This document shows, one piece after another, positions 1 to 7,716 of a stretch of 64,000 nucleotides of DNA. The first letter of the stretch is position 1. Every line of letters starts with the position of its first letter. Source of the DNA: Nonomuraea basaltis (GTDB taxonomy: Bacteria; Actinomycetota; Actinomycetes; Streptosporangiales; Streptosporangiaceae). Made by a program: the position numbers and the translations under genes. Below the pieces are notes generated by a model. The model did not search any database, had not been told where the DNA came from, and saw nothing but the letters and a program-made list of their open reading frames with translations. The stretch covers positions 1-64,000 of the forward strand of contig NZ_VCJS01000026.1 in assembly GCF_005893125.1 (NCBI RefSeq). Direction: 5' to 3'.

Positions 1-277
1 GTCATGGGGGGTCCTTCGGGGTGAGGGGGTCGGGTAGCCCGTGGACGGGATGCCAATCGTCCGACTTCTGGCGACATGTCGGTTCAGGGCGCCGGGAAAC
101 CGCTTTCCAGTGCCCTGCGTAGATATATCGCGGATGCCCCTCTGGGGGAATAGGTTGACCGAAACTTCCTCACTGTCTGGGTTTCGGTCAGGTGCGTGAC
201 GCCCTCCGGAGAGGAGGGCGCCGCATCATCCCGTCCCGGCGCACCGTCACCCGCGGCCCGCCGGTCGGCCGCCCCCA
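1..277. other. Intergenic stretch at the left edge, with a 9-bp inverted repeat
   Basis: No convincing complete gene is visible. A perfect inverted repeat pairs 157-165 (GACCGAAAC) with 181-189 (GTTTCGGTC) across a 15-nt loop; it could be a transcription terminator or an operator. At the extreme left the minus strand carries an ATG at 5-3 with a purine-rich GAAGGA six bases upstream, so a leftward gene probably begins here and leaves the window. That last point is inference from two sequence signals only. Confidence 0.35.
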
Positions 278-455
278 CTAGCTGATACCGAGGCCGCGCC
301 CCAAGGGGCCGGTGACGGTGAGCAGCCGGTCGAGGTCGGCGTACAGCTCCATGGCCGCGCCGTCGAAGCGCCGGAAGCGCCACGGCTGGGTGTTGTCCAC
401 CGACGGCGCCGCGACGGCGGCGGCATGGGTGGCGAAGGGCGGCTCCCGTCGGCGA
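278..455 (-). pseudogene. Remnant of an Acg-type nitroreductase (N-terminal fragment)
   Basis: Read leftward, the frame ending at the TAG at 280-278 encodes about 55 residues including APSVDNTQPWRF, then MELYADLDRLL and GPLGRGLGIS, and stops. This is the N-terminal signature of the actinobacterial Acg/nitroreductase family, whose members run to about 320 residues and use this segment for FMN binding. Here the reading frame ends right after the first conserved block and nothing downstream continues it, so it is a broken leftover. No good start codon precedes it in frame. The identification rests on family recall of the NTQPWRF motif and is moderately secure. Confidence 0.6.
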
Positions 456-611
456 GCGACCCCGCACCGGGGGACCCGGGGCTCGCGCCGATATCGGTCA
501 CCGGGACATCCCGGTACGGGTGTTTACAGCTGACGGATCAACATGCCGGGGCCCGCCGCGGTCACGGCAGGGACCAAAGTCCCTCAGGGCGGGTCCGATG
601 GACCGTTTCGG

Positions 612-1403
612 TCAGCGCTTGCGGCCCACTCCGCCGTACATCCAGGTCGCCGAGTCGGGGAAGAGCGGGGTGTCGCCCCACTCGGAGACCGCGACGAGGC
701 CCGGCTCGACCAGGTCGAACCCGTCGAAGTAGCGGGCGATCTGCTCCCCGGTCCTGGGCGTGCGATGCATCGCCTGGTTACGGGTCGTGGCCAGGTAGTC
801 GTCGGCGACGTTCTTGGGCAGGAAGTCGAGTGTCAGATGGCTGAGCACCAGGTAGCTGCCCGAGGGGATGGCGTCGGTGAACGCCTTGACCAGCCCGGGT
901 GGGTCGTCCTCGTCGGAGATGTGCATGAGGATCGCGACCATCACGAGCGCGATCGGCTTGGTGAAGTCGAGCGTCTCCCGCACCTCGGGGTGGTCGAGGA
1001 TGCTGCGCGGGTCGCGGGCGTCGGCCTCGATGTACGTGGTCTTGCCCTCGGGCGTGCTGGTCAGCAGGGCCCGGGCGTGGCTCATCACGATGGGGTCGTT
1101 GTCGACGTAGACCACCCGCGCCTCGGGCGCCTCCGCCTGCGCGACCTCGTGCGTGTTGCCCTGGCTGGGGATGCCCGTGCCGAGGTCGAGGAACTGCCTG
1201 ACGCCGAGCTGCGTGAGGTGGCGCACGGCCCGGCCGAGGAAGGCCCGGTTGTTCCTGGCGCTCTCGCGCACGCCTGGCACCGCCGCCATCGTCTGCTCGG
1301 CCACCTGGCGATCGGCCTCGAAGTTGTCCTTGCCGCCGAGCCAGTAGTCGTAGACGCGGGCCGAGTGGGGGACGTTGGGGTTGATCCCGTGCGGTGCGCT
1401 CAC
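612..1403 (-). CDS. SAM-dependent methyltransferase, DUF574-type
   Basis: A 263-residue protein of the actinobacterial DUF574/Methyltransf_19 family, which has a Rossmann S-adenosylmethionine fold; the substrates of most members are unknown. Visible hallmarks are the family N-terminal block ARVYDYWLGGKDNFEAD (residues 15-31), the SAM-binding loop FLDLGTGIPSQ (71-81), and the acidic end of the second strand at VVYVDNDP (97-104, Asp101 expected to hold the ribose). Length is typical. The start is the ATG at 1403; it is monocistronic, with the PP2C-like gene upstream on the same strand about 45 bases away. Actinomycete genomes usually carry dozens of paralogues, so no specific role can be assigned. 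Confidence 0.88.
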   Translation of the reverse strand: MSAPHGINPNVPHSARVYDYWLGGKDNFEADRQVAEQTMAAVPGVRESARNNRAFLGRAVRHLTQLGVRQFLDLGTGIPSQGNTHEVAQAEAPEARVVYVDNDPIVMSHARALLTSTPEGKTTYIEADARDPRSILDHPEVRETLDFTKPIALVMVAILMHISDEDDPPGLVKAFTDAIPSGSYLVLSHLTLDFLPKNVADDYLATTRNQAMHRTPRTGEQIARYFDGFDLVEPGLVAVSEWGDTPLFPDSATWMYGGVGRKR

Positions 1404-1448
1404 GTACAGGATCTTAGGTCATCCGCGGCGGGCGAGCGGTCCCCGTAC

Positions 1449-2213
1449 TCAGACGGTGACGAAGTCCGCGATGACGACCGTGGCGTCCTCCTTCGGTTCG
1501 ACGGCGGCGAGCTCGTCGTAAAACCGGTCCAGGCACGCGACCGGGGAGGCGCCCTCGGTGAGGAGCTCCGTCATGCGCTGCGCGCCGAGCGCCCGGACGA
1601 CGCCGTCCGTCACGATGACCACCCGGTCGCCGGGGCGGATGGGCACGGTGCCGACCTCGGGATTGAGCGCCGCGGACACGCCGAGCCCGCGCGGTGGCGG
1701 GCCGTCGTCGGAGCGGTGCGGCGTGGTGAGCGGCACCGGTGGCGCGCCCTTCGCGCAGTGCCAGATCGCGCCGTTGCCGACGTGGGCGAAGCGCAGGCGC
1801 GGGCTCTCGCCGGGGTCGAGGACGATCAGGTCCAGGGTGCTGACCAGGGCGGGCATGGCGGGGTTGCGCAGGGCGGCGTTGCGTACGGCGCGGTGCGCCG
1901 CCTGGGCGCACTCCTCCAGGTCCTGCTCCCGCGTCCCCGCGTGCTGGGGGCGGCCCGCGACCACGGCGCCGAGCGCCAGGGCGGCCGCCGTGTGGCCCAG
2001 CTCCGTTCCGGCCGCGCCGTCGGCGGCGGCGATGAGCCGCTCCTGGATGACGTACGCGTCCGACGCCCGCCCGTGCGACCCCTCGTACGTGCCGCCCACC
2101 GCCACCAGCCGCGCCCGCGCCACCGGCATGCCGGTGAGCCATTGCCCGCGCCTGCCGCGGACGGTCATCACGGACAGGCAGCCGATCAGTATCGAGATCA
2201 CGAAGACGGTCAT
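1449..2213 (-). CDS. PP2C-like protein phosphatase with N-terminal membrane segment
   Basis: This 254-residue protein begins with a short hydrophobic segment (residues 2-16) that probably anchors it. A PP2C-type (PPM) phosphatase domain follows. The metal-binding motifs appear in reduced form: AAADGAAG (62-69), FAHVGNGAIW (142-151, where most family members have GDS), VIVTDGVV (199-206) and EDATVVIADF (242-251). These are the Asp-Gly pairs that bind Mn2+ in serine/threonine phosphatases. The start at 2213 is supported by a GGAAGGGG ribosome-binding site. A role in reversing Ser/Thr phosphorylation is the family expectation; partners are not evident. The asparagine at the GDS position makes full activity less certain. 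Confidence 0.72.
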   Translation of the reverse strand: MTVFVISILIGCLSVMTVRGRRGQWLTGMPVARARLVAVGGTYEGSHGRASDAYVIQERLIAAADGAAGTELGHTAAALALGAVVAGRPQHAGTREQDLEECAQAAHRAVRNAALRNPAMPALVSTLDLIVLDPGESPRLRFAHVGNGAIWHCAKGAPPVPLTTPHRSDDGPPPRGLGVSAALNPEVGTVPIRPGDRVVIVTDGVVRALGAQRMTELLTEGASPVACLDRFYDELAAVEPKEDATVVIADFVTV

Positions 2214-2280
2214 GAGGTCCCCTTCCGCCGCGGCCGCCGCGGCACGGGCTCAGTAGACGCCCGTGCGCGGCGCAGCGGCT

Positions 2281-2298
2281 GACGGCCGATCAGCCGTC
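2281..2298. repeat. Palindromic repeat, copy 1 (GACGGCCGATCAGCCGTC)
   Basis: An 18-base near-palindrome, GACGGC-CGATCA-GCCGTC, with 6-bp arms. An identical 18-mer recurs 52 bases downstream inside a longer hairpin. It lies in the divergent gap between the PP2C-like gene and the two-component operon, so it could be a pair of operator half-elements or tandem terminator hairpins. Confidence 0.5.
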
Positions 2299-2332
2299 GT
2301 AGCGCTATGAGGACTGATCAACCCAGGTCCCG

Positions 2333-2358
2333 GCATGACGGCCGATCAGCCGTCATGC
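2333..2358. repeat. Palindromic repeat, copy 2, extended 10-bp hairpin
   Basis: Arms GCATGACGGC (2333-2342) and GCCGTCATGC (2349-2358) are perfectly complementary around the loop CGATCA. The inner 18 bases repeat the element at 2281-2298. With no T-run following, a regulatory site for the divergent genes is as likely as a terminator. Confidence 0.5.
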
Positions 2359-2577
2359 CCGGACGAGGGCCGCCGGGCCAGGGTGGGGAAGGGCGGTGCA
2401 GACCGCAGGAAGCCGGCCCAAGGAAAACAGCCATGCGACCCATGACCCCGTCCGCCGTCCCGACCGGAGAAAATCCATCCAGGTTTACCGGAGAAACCCA
2501 AATCCATTTCTTTTTGCCCACCTTGCCCTGCGTTATCGTGAGACCCGTCTTGTGCTCCCAGAGTGTGCGGACGGCCC

Positions 2578-3732
2578 ATGGCTCACCCCGGTTCCACGAG
2601 ATACGACTCGGCCACCAGGCAATTCGAAAAGGCCGTCGCGCGCACGGGCGCGGGCGCGCGCAGCGCGGTGGGCTCCGTGGCGGTCGTCTCGGCGGCGTTC
2701 GGCGCCGTCGCGCCGGTCTCGGTCGCGTGGCTGGCGCCCATGCTGGCGATCCATCTCGTGTGGACGGCGCTGTTCTTGCGCGTGTGGTGGCACAAGGAGC
2801 CGCTGCCGAACTGGCTGGTGGCCGGTGATGTGGCCATCACCGTCGCGTTGTGCCTCGCGCAGCGCCACCTCGTCGCCACGGAGGCGCTCGTCACGGGGTC
2901 GAGCTGGGTCGCGGGGCTGGTCACGATGACCATCGTCATCGCCGGGCTCTCCTGGGGGCCGAAGGTGGCCGTCCCCGTCGGGCTGGGCGTCGCGGGGGCG
3001 TTCGCGGCCGGCGTACGGCTCGCGTCCCCCACCCAGGACGTGGCCGGCACCTTGATGATCCACCTCGTCCAGCTCCTCGCGATCGTGATGCTGATGACGC
3101 TGCTGCGCCGCTCGGCCACCTCCGCCGACGCCTTCCTGAAGGAGAGCGCGCGCGCCGAGATCGCGCGCATGGTCGAACGGCTGCGCCGCGAGGACGAGCT
3201 GCGGCAGGTCGGCAGCATCCACGAGACGGCCCTGCACACGCTGACCATGGTCGGCCTGGGCACCTACGACCGGCCCACGCCCACGCTGCGAGACCAGGTC
3301 GCCACCGACCTCGCCGCTCTGGAGCAGCTGCGGGACCGGCCGCGCGCCGACTCCGTCCCGATCGCCCTGGACGCCCTGCTGGACGAGGTGGCCGGGCGGG
3401 CGAGGGGCCTGGACGTCCACCGGAGCCTGACACCGGAGACCGTGCCGGGGAACGTCGCCGAGCGGTTCGCTCGCGCCGTCACCGAGGCCCTGGCGAACGT
3501 CGCGCTGCACGCCGGCGTACGCGAGGCCGAGCTGGTCTCCAGCACGCGCGACGGCGAGGTCCGGGTGGAGGTCGCCGACACCGGCCGCGGGTTCGACCAG
3601 GACCGGTTGCCGCCCGACCGGTTCGGCGTACGCGGATCGATCCTCGACACGATGCGCTCCCTGCCGAACGGCGGCGCCGAGATCTCCTCCGGCGACCAGG
3701 GCACCCGCGTGCGCCTCTGGTGGCGGCCATGA
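2578..3732 (+). CDS. Sensor histidine kinase (first of a pair)
   Basis: A 384-residue membrane histidine kinase. The N-terminal half has several hydrophobic segments (about residues 32-66, 82-98, 111-127, 135-147, 160-177). A dimerisation/phosphoacceptor helix follows, with GSIHETALHTL (212-222, predicted phospho-His215, HisKA_3-like). The ATPase domain shows an N box EALANVALHAG (Asn307) and a G1 box VADTGRGFD (332-340). The ATG at 2578 is preferred over an in-frame GTG at 2563; neither has a clear ribosome-binding site. The stop overlaps the next start (ATGA at 3729), so it is translationally coupled to a second kinase-like gene and a response regulator. The signal sensed is unknown. Confidence 0.82.
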   Translation: MAHPGSTRYDSATRQFEKAVARTGAGARSAVGSVAVVSAAFGAVAPVSVAWLAPMLAIHLVWTALFLRVWWHKEPLPNWLVAGDVAITVALCLAQRHLVATEALVTGSSWVAGLVTMTIVIAGLSWGPKVAVPVGLGVAGAFAAGVRLASPTQDVAGTLMIHLVQLLAIVMLMTLLRRSATSADAFLKESARAEIARMVERLRREDELRQVGSIHETALHTLTMVGLGTYDRPTPTLRDQVATDLAALEQLRDRPRADSVPIALDALLDEVAGRARGLDVHRSLTPETVPGNVAERFARAVTEALANVALHAGVREAELVSSTRDGEVRVEVADTGRGFDQDRLPPDRFGVRGSILDTMRSLPNGGAEISSGDQGTRVRLWWRP

Positions 3733-4847
3733 CCGAGGAGATCGAGCAGGTCGCGCAGCGGTACGCCCGCTACACCGCGCTCGGCGCCGCGGTGATCGCG
3801 GCCGTGTGGCACATCGGATACGACCTCACCGTCACGATCACCGGCTGGCCCGCTTTCCGCTGGCCCTGGCTGGCCGTGGCGGCCTGGGCCGTCTACTCCG
3901 CGGTCTTCGTGGTCGCCCTGCTGCCCCTGTCGCGCACCTCGCGCGGGCCGGTCAGAATCCGCGAGCTCGCCCTCGTCACGCTGGGCGTCGACGTCGCCGT
4001 GATCGTGTCCCTCCGCCCGGGAGAGCTGCTCGGCATCAGCGACTGGGCGTGGGGCTCCGTGGGCTGGATCGGCGTCATGCTGGTGTGGGGCCGGCCGCGC
4101 TGGCGGGCCGAGCTGATCGCGTTCCTCTCCGCCAACGCCGGCATCATGCTGGTGGCGATGGCCCTGACCGGGACGTTCGACCGCGTGTCCGTCTCCAAAT
4201 ACCTGGTGGTCATCGCCGGCGGCATCACCATGCAGCTCGGCTACACGTGGGGCTGCCACGTGCTGCGGGCCCGTGCCGAGGACGCCGTGCTGCTGGCCCG
4301 CCGGCTCGCCGCCGACGACGCCTGGCAGGAGTCGGCCCACCGCATCCACGCCGACCGGCTCCGCAGGTACGCCGCCATCCGCGACGTGGCCGAGACGCTG
4401 CTGACCCAGCTCGCCGACGGCGCAGACCCCGGCGATCCCCGCGTACGCGAGGACTGCACGGCCGGCGCCCTGCGTCTGCGCCGGCTCATCACGGAGCGGG
4501 AGGACGTACCCGACGAGCTGGTGTCGGCGCTGCGCGAGCGCATCGACGCGGCCGAGCGGCGCAAGGTCATGGTGACGGCGCCGCCGTTCGGCGACTACCT
4601 GCCCGGCATCCCGGACGGCGTGCGGGAGGATCTGCTCAGAGCGCCCATCCGCGCGCTGGACGGGGCCAGATCGCGGGCGCGCGTCACCGTGTCCGCGATG
4701 TCCACCATGGTGAGCGTGGCCGTCGTGGCCGACAACGACGACCTGCCCGTCAGCGCCACTCCGATCCACGAGCCGAGCGGCGTCGTCGTCACCTATCAGC
4801 GGCAGGGAGGGGAGGTATGGGTCAACAGCATCTGGCAGGGCCCGTGA
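3729..4847 (+). CDS. Membrane kinase-like protein with degenerate catalytic half
   Basis: A 372-residue protein with the same layout as the upstream kinase: about five or six hydrophobic segments in residues 15-180, a helical linker, and a C-terminal domain in the position of the HATPase. A clear phospho-accepting His-Glu/Asp box and the Asn and DxGxG motifs are not recognisable; the helix around HRIHADRLRRYAAIRD has histidines but not the canonical context, and the C-terminal part (DGARSRARVTVSAM, VAVVADNDDLPV) lacks the glycine-rich ATP loops. It may be a partner or modulator of the first kinase rather than an active enzyme. It overlaps its neighbours at both ends, which argues for a stoichiometric complex. 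Confidence 0.7.
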   Translation: MTEEIEQVAQRYARYTALGAAVIAAVWHIGYDLTVTITGWPAFRWPWLAVAAWAVYSAVFVVALLPLSRTSRGPVRIRELALVTLGVDVAVIVSLRPGELLGISDWAWGSVGWIGVMLVWGRPRWRAELIAFLSANAGIMLVAMALTGTFDRVSVSKYLVVIAGGITMQLGYTWGCHVLRARAEDAVLLARRLAADDAWQESAHRIHADRLRRYAAIRDVAETLLTQLADGADPGDPRVREDCTAGALRLRRLITEREDVPDELVSALRERIDAAERRKVMVTAPPFGDYLPGIPDGVREDLLRAPIRALDGARSRARVTVSAMSTMVSVAVVADNDDLPVSATPIHEPSGVVVTYQRQGGEVWVNSIWQGP

Positions 4848-5515
4848 CGGTGGCGCTGGTGGAGGACCACCAGGTCGTCGTGGACGGGGTCAGGTCGTGG
4901 TTCGGCCCGCCGAGCCCGGTGGAGCTGGTCGCGCAGGGGCCGACCATCGAATCCGTCCTCGGCACCGAAGCCGACGTGCTGCTGCTCGACCTCAACCTCA
5001 ACGGCACCATGGTCATCGACCGGGTCGCCGAGCTGTGCGGGAGCGGGCAGCGGGTCATCGTCTTTTCGGAGCACGAGGAGCCGGAGACGGTGCGCGCCGT
5101 GCTGGACGCGGGCGCCTCGGCCTTCATCGGCAAGGGACGGGCCACCCGCGAGTCCTGCGTCGAGACCATCCTCGAGGTGGCCGCCGACCGGCCCAGCGTG
5201 ACGCCGCCGATGGCGCAGGCGATCGCGACGGACGAACGGCCGCACCGGCCGCAGCTGTCGGACAAGGAGCGGGCGGCGCTGCTGTTCTGGTTCCAGTCGA
5301 TGTCCAAGGCGTCGGTGGCGGCGCGGATGGGGATCAAGGAGCGCACCGTGCGGCAGTACATCGACCGGGCCCGCGTGAAGTACGCGGCGGCGGGCCGCCC
5401 CGCCCCTACGAAGGAGAAGCTCCTGATCTGCGCCATCCAGGACGGCCTCGTCCAGCCCGACGAGGTCACCGTCTACACGTCCCTGGCCGCCAAGACACCG
5501 CCCGGCGAGGGATGA
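4817..5515 (+). CDS. Two-component response regulator with LuxR-like HTH output
   Basis: This 232-residue response regulator has an N-terminal receiver with the acidic pair in LVEDHQ (Glu16/Asp17), the phospho-acceptor in LLLDLNLNG (Asp58), the switch serine in VIVFSEH (Ser84) and the conserved lysine in FIGKG (Lys106). The C-terminal part contains a helix-turn-helix (VAARMGIKERTVRQYID) resembling LuxR/NarL DNA-binding domains. The ATG at 4817 has a strong GGGAGG site six bases upstream and overlaps the upstream gene by 31 bases. A GTG at 4844 giving a 4-base overlap is the alternative start. It should receive phosphate from the upstream kinase pair. Confidence 0.82.
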   Translation: MGQQHLAGPVTVALVEDHQVVVDGVRSWFGPPSPVELVAQGPTIESVLGTEADVLLLDLNLNGTMVIDRVAELCGSGQRVIVFSEHEEPETVRAVLDAGASAFIGKGRATRESCVETILEVAADRPSVTPPMAQAIATDERPHRPQLSDKERAALLFWFQSMSKASVAARMGIKERTVRQYIDRARVKYAAAGRPAPTKEKLLICAIQDGLVQPDEVTVYTSLAAKTPPGEG

Positions 5516-5529
5516 AAGCTCCTGGACCT

Positions 5530-5563
5530 CGGCCCTACCGGCAGGAGGGGGCCGGCAGGGCCG
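5530..5563. terminator. Bidirectional hairpin terminator
   Basis: Arms CGGCCCTACCGGC (5530-5542) and GCCGGCAGGGCCG (5551-5563) pair over 13 bases with one mismatch around an 8-nt loop. It sits between the convergent response regulator and Uma2 genes, where a shared factor-independent terminator is expected in a high-GC genome. Confidence 0.65.
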
Positions 5564-5572
5564 GGGCCCAGG

Positions 5573-6169
5573 TCACGACTTCCCACGGATGAGAAGATCG
5601 GCAGGGTCGAAGCTGATCGGGAATGGTGCTGTCGGGTTCGCGACAGTACCGCCCTTATAGGCGGTCGGCGGACCGTAGCGGTCGCCGTCTAGCTCGTAGA
5701 CATAGAGAGTCGGCCCTTCATCCGGCTCGATCCGCCAGTAGATAGGGATGCCCGCCTTTGCATATGCATGGGTCTTGAGACCAGCATCCCGCATCTTGGT
5801 GCTCGGGCTGACGATCTCTGCGGCGAGCAGAACGTCGCGAGGCGAGAACATGAGCCCCTCGCTCTCCGTCGATTCCTCAGGCACGACGACAAGGTCGGGG
5901 ATGTAGTAGTCCTTGTCGGTCACCAGCAGATTGACGGTCGACAAGGGCTCCAGCTCAGGCGGCATCGCATCATCGAGAATGCGCTGCAGCCGGTAGATGA
6001 TGCGCTGGTGCAGGCGGGTAGGGGCTGGGCTCACCAGCAGGCTCCCGTCGAAGAGCTCGTAGTGCTTCCCGTCGCACGGAAACTCAAGCAGGCGGTCGAC
6101 CGTGAGAGGTGGGTCACCGGGAAGGACAATGCCCCTCGGGGTTGGTTCGATCGTTGCCATCGCGGTCAC
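5573..6169 (-). CDS. Uma2-family putative restriction endonuclease fold protein
   Basis: A 198-residue protein of the Uma2 (DUF820) family, which has a PD-(D/E)XK nuclease-like fold but no settled biological role. Diagnostic segments are HYELFDGSLLVSPAP (37-50), YYIPDLVVVP (88-97, acidic residue of the active site), AAEIVSPSTKMRD (116-128, Glu and following residues of the core) and AKAGIPIYWRIEPD (137-150). Length is typical. The GTG at 6169 is the longest start; an ATG lies three codons in at 6160. It stands alone, as these genes often do in multiple copies in actinomycetes and cyanobacteria. Confidence 0.85.
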   Translation of the reverse strand: MTAMATIEPTPRGIVLPGDPPLTVDRLLEFPCDGKHYELFDGSLLVSPAPTRLHQRIIYRLQRILDDAMPPELEPLSTVNLLVTDKDYYIPDLVVVPEESTESEGLMFSPRDVLLAAEIVSPSTKMRDAGLKTHAYAKAGIPIYWRIEPDEGPTLYVYELDGDRYGPPTAYKGGTVANPTAPFPISFDPADLLIRGKS

Positions 6170-6275
6170 CCACTCAGTATCGGGAGTCTCGCCCTCGCCA
6201 ACATGCTAGTTCCCCAAATACCATCACTTGAAGTCATCGACGTGTCACATTGCGTCGTGCATGTCTCGGTCCAGG

Positions 6276-7313
6276 TCAGCCAGTCGTCCGACGTTTCGAC
6301 GCCGCCGTACGCGCCACCTGCCGTCCCTCCTGGACCCCGTCCACTTGGGGCAGTGGCGCGTGGCGGGTGACCTCGCGTTTGATCGCCGCATGGTCCTCCC
6401 AGGGAATCCGTGGGCGGGGGAGCCCGCGGGCCGCCAGATAGCCGGCGGCGGTCCTCCGCCAGGACCGCACCGTGCGGATCACCGCGGCGGGAGCGTTGCC
6501 CAGGGCGCCGGGTATGAAACGGGTAGGTGCGAAGACCCATCCCTGATCACCTCGGCTGATCCGCCCGGCCGTGACGAAGCTGCGAAGCTCCCACAGCTTC
6601 TCGTCGTGGCGGTGGCAGAGGATCGACGCGGGCCCCGGCCGCAGTTCCGCCGCGTCGGGCGTGTCCACCACGAACACCTTGGACCTCGGGTCGGCGCGCA
6701 GCCGTACCCTCAGCGGCCGGGGAAAGCCCCGATCGTCGACGACGACCAGGACGGCGCTGTGGTAGGAGGGCAGGTGCGCGGTCGTCTCGTCGTACGCGTC
6801 CCGATTCGGTCCGCCGGGCGCCGGTTCGGCGAAGGGGACCGGTGCGTCCAGCGGCGGCCTGGTGAGCACCGCGGTGGGCGTCACGGTGATCAGCAGGCGC
6901 ATGTAGTAGAAATCGAGAAGGTGCCGGGTGAGCGCGTTCGCGCTGTACTGCTGGGATGCCGGCTGGCGTTCGTACACCAGGGCCCAGAACCTCTCCAGGC
7001 CGTCGACGGCGGTCACCACCTGGTCGGGGCAGGTGGCGGTGCCCTGGACGAGCACCTGCGGCGCGGAGTGCTGACCGCTTCCGGTCGGATCCGAGAACAG
7101 CAGCGCGACCCGGGGATCGCGCCGGATGTTGTAGGCCTTCTGCGGCAGGGCGATCGAGGTGGTGATCAGGATCGTGCCGTCGTCCCGGCGCAGCGGAATC
7201 GTCGGCCAGGCGATGGGGACGCCGCTCCTGCCGATGGTGACGAACTCGCACGTACGGTACCCGTCGATGACGGGGACGAGCGGAGCGGGGAAGGCGAGCG
7301 CCGCTTCGGACAT
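6276..7313 (-). CDS. PPOX-class flavin/F420-dependent oxidoreductase
   Basis: About 345 residues. The N-terminal half is a split-barrel flavin-binding domain of the pyridoxamine 5'-phosphate oxidase superfamily: CEFVTIGRSGVPIAWP and DPRVALLFSDP are typical of the strand that reads substrate and cofactor. The C-terminal half (YHSAVLVVVDDRGFPRP, then FVVDTPDAAELRPGPASILCH) repeats the barrel, so this looks like a two-domain member. The start is placed at ATG 7313 because AGGAGACCTC precedes it; an ATG seven codons upstream (7334) lacks this. Substrate unknown. It is divergent from the lytic polysaccharide monooxygenase gene. Confidence 0.72.
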   Translation of the reverse strand: MSEAALAFPAPLVPVIDGYRTCEFVTIGRSGVPIAWPTIPLRRDDGTILITTSIALPQKAYNIRRDPRVALLFSDPTGSGQHSAPQVLVQGTATCPDQVVTAVDGLERFWALVYERQPASQQYSANALTRHLLDFYYMRLLITVTPTAVLTRPPLDAPVPFAEPAPGGPNRDAYDETTAHLPSYHSAVLVVVDDRGFPRPLRVRLRADPRSKVFVVDTPDAAELRPGPASILCHRHDEKLWELRSFVTAGRISRGDQGWVFAPTRFIPGALGNAPAAVIRTVRSWRRTAAGYLAARGLPRPRIPWEDHAAIKREVTRHAPLPQVDGVQEGRQVARTAASKRRTTG

Positions 7314-7520
7314 GAGGTCTCCTGGATGTGACATGTCGATCTGGTCTGTGTTCCGCAGTGTGGAGGGGGCCGCTTGGCGCTGACTCGATCCTGACTTGGC
7401 GGATCCGGGTGCCGCGGTACGACATCATCCGGTCCGGTGCGGGAGCGGGGTCACGGTGCGGGCGTCCCCGCCGCCGCGCCGCGGCCGGCCGCACCACGGC
7501 CAGGACCAGCGGCCTCAGCA

Positions 7521-7535
7521 GGTGAAACTTTCACC
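7521..7535. promoter_or_regulatory. Perfect palindrome GGTGAAACTTTCACC upstream of the LPMO gene
   Basis: Arms GGTGAAA and TTTCACC surround a central C. A related GAAACTTTC core sits at the equivalent place in a second copy of this upstream region (11470-11478). Such sites resemble LacI-family operators in actinomycete polysaccharide-degradation genes; the protein that would bind is not identified. The surrounding gap 7314-7716 holds the divergent promoters of the PPOX and LPMO genes and no gene. Confidence 0.5.
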
Positions 7536-7611
7536 GGGCGGGGGCGTCTCCGGAAAGCCTTTTCCGCTGTTCACTGGCCCAGTGGCCAGGCCGGATCGTC
7601 AAGCCGGAATG

Positions 7612-7679
7612 TTGACAAAGGTTCGTCATTTGTACGGATCTATGCAGTCAGATACCGTCGCCCACCGGGAGCGCTCCTA
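7612..7679 (+). promoter_or_regulatory. LPMO promoter with CebR/CelR-like operator
   Basis: A TTGACA -35 hexamer lies at 7612-7617. The sequence CGGGAGCGCTCCTA at 7666-7679 matches 12 of 14 positions of the TGGGAGCGCTCCCA operator established for the cellobiose-responsive repressors CebR (Streptomyces) and CelR (Thermobifida); its core GGAGCGCTCC is a perfect palindrome. The operator lies between the promoter and the start codon at 7717, a typical repression position. Induction of the downstream enzyme by cellulose breakdown products is therefore inferred. No clear -10 hexamer can be chosen. Confidence 0.7.
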
Positions 7680-7716
7680 GCCACCGGAACCCCGACCGGA
7701 ACACGGAGACCGCACT

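Noticed and set aside
84..467. A 127-codon minus-strand ORF at the left edge
   Set aside because: It crosses the nitroreductase remnant in the wrong frame and is Arg/Ala-rich; no family similarity.
543..2282. A 579-codon plus-strand frame over the methyltransferase and PP2C-like genes
   Set aside because: It spans two recognisable minus-strand genes and their intergenic gap with no protein-like features.
7666..7679. The GGAGCGCTCC palindrome as a terminator hairpin
   Set aside because: It is too short for a GC-rich terminator, lies between a promoter and a start codon, and matches a known operator.
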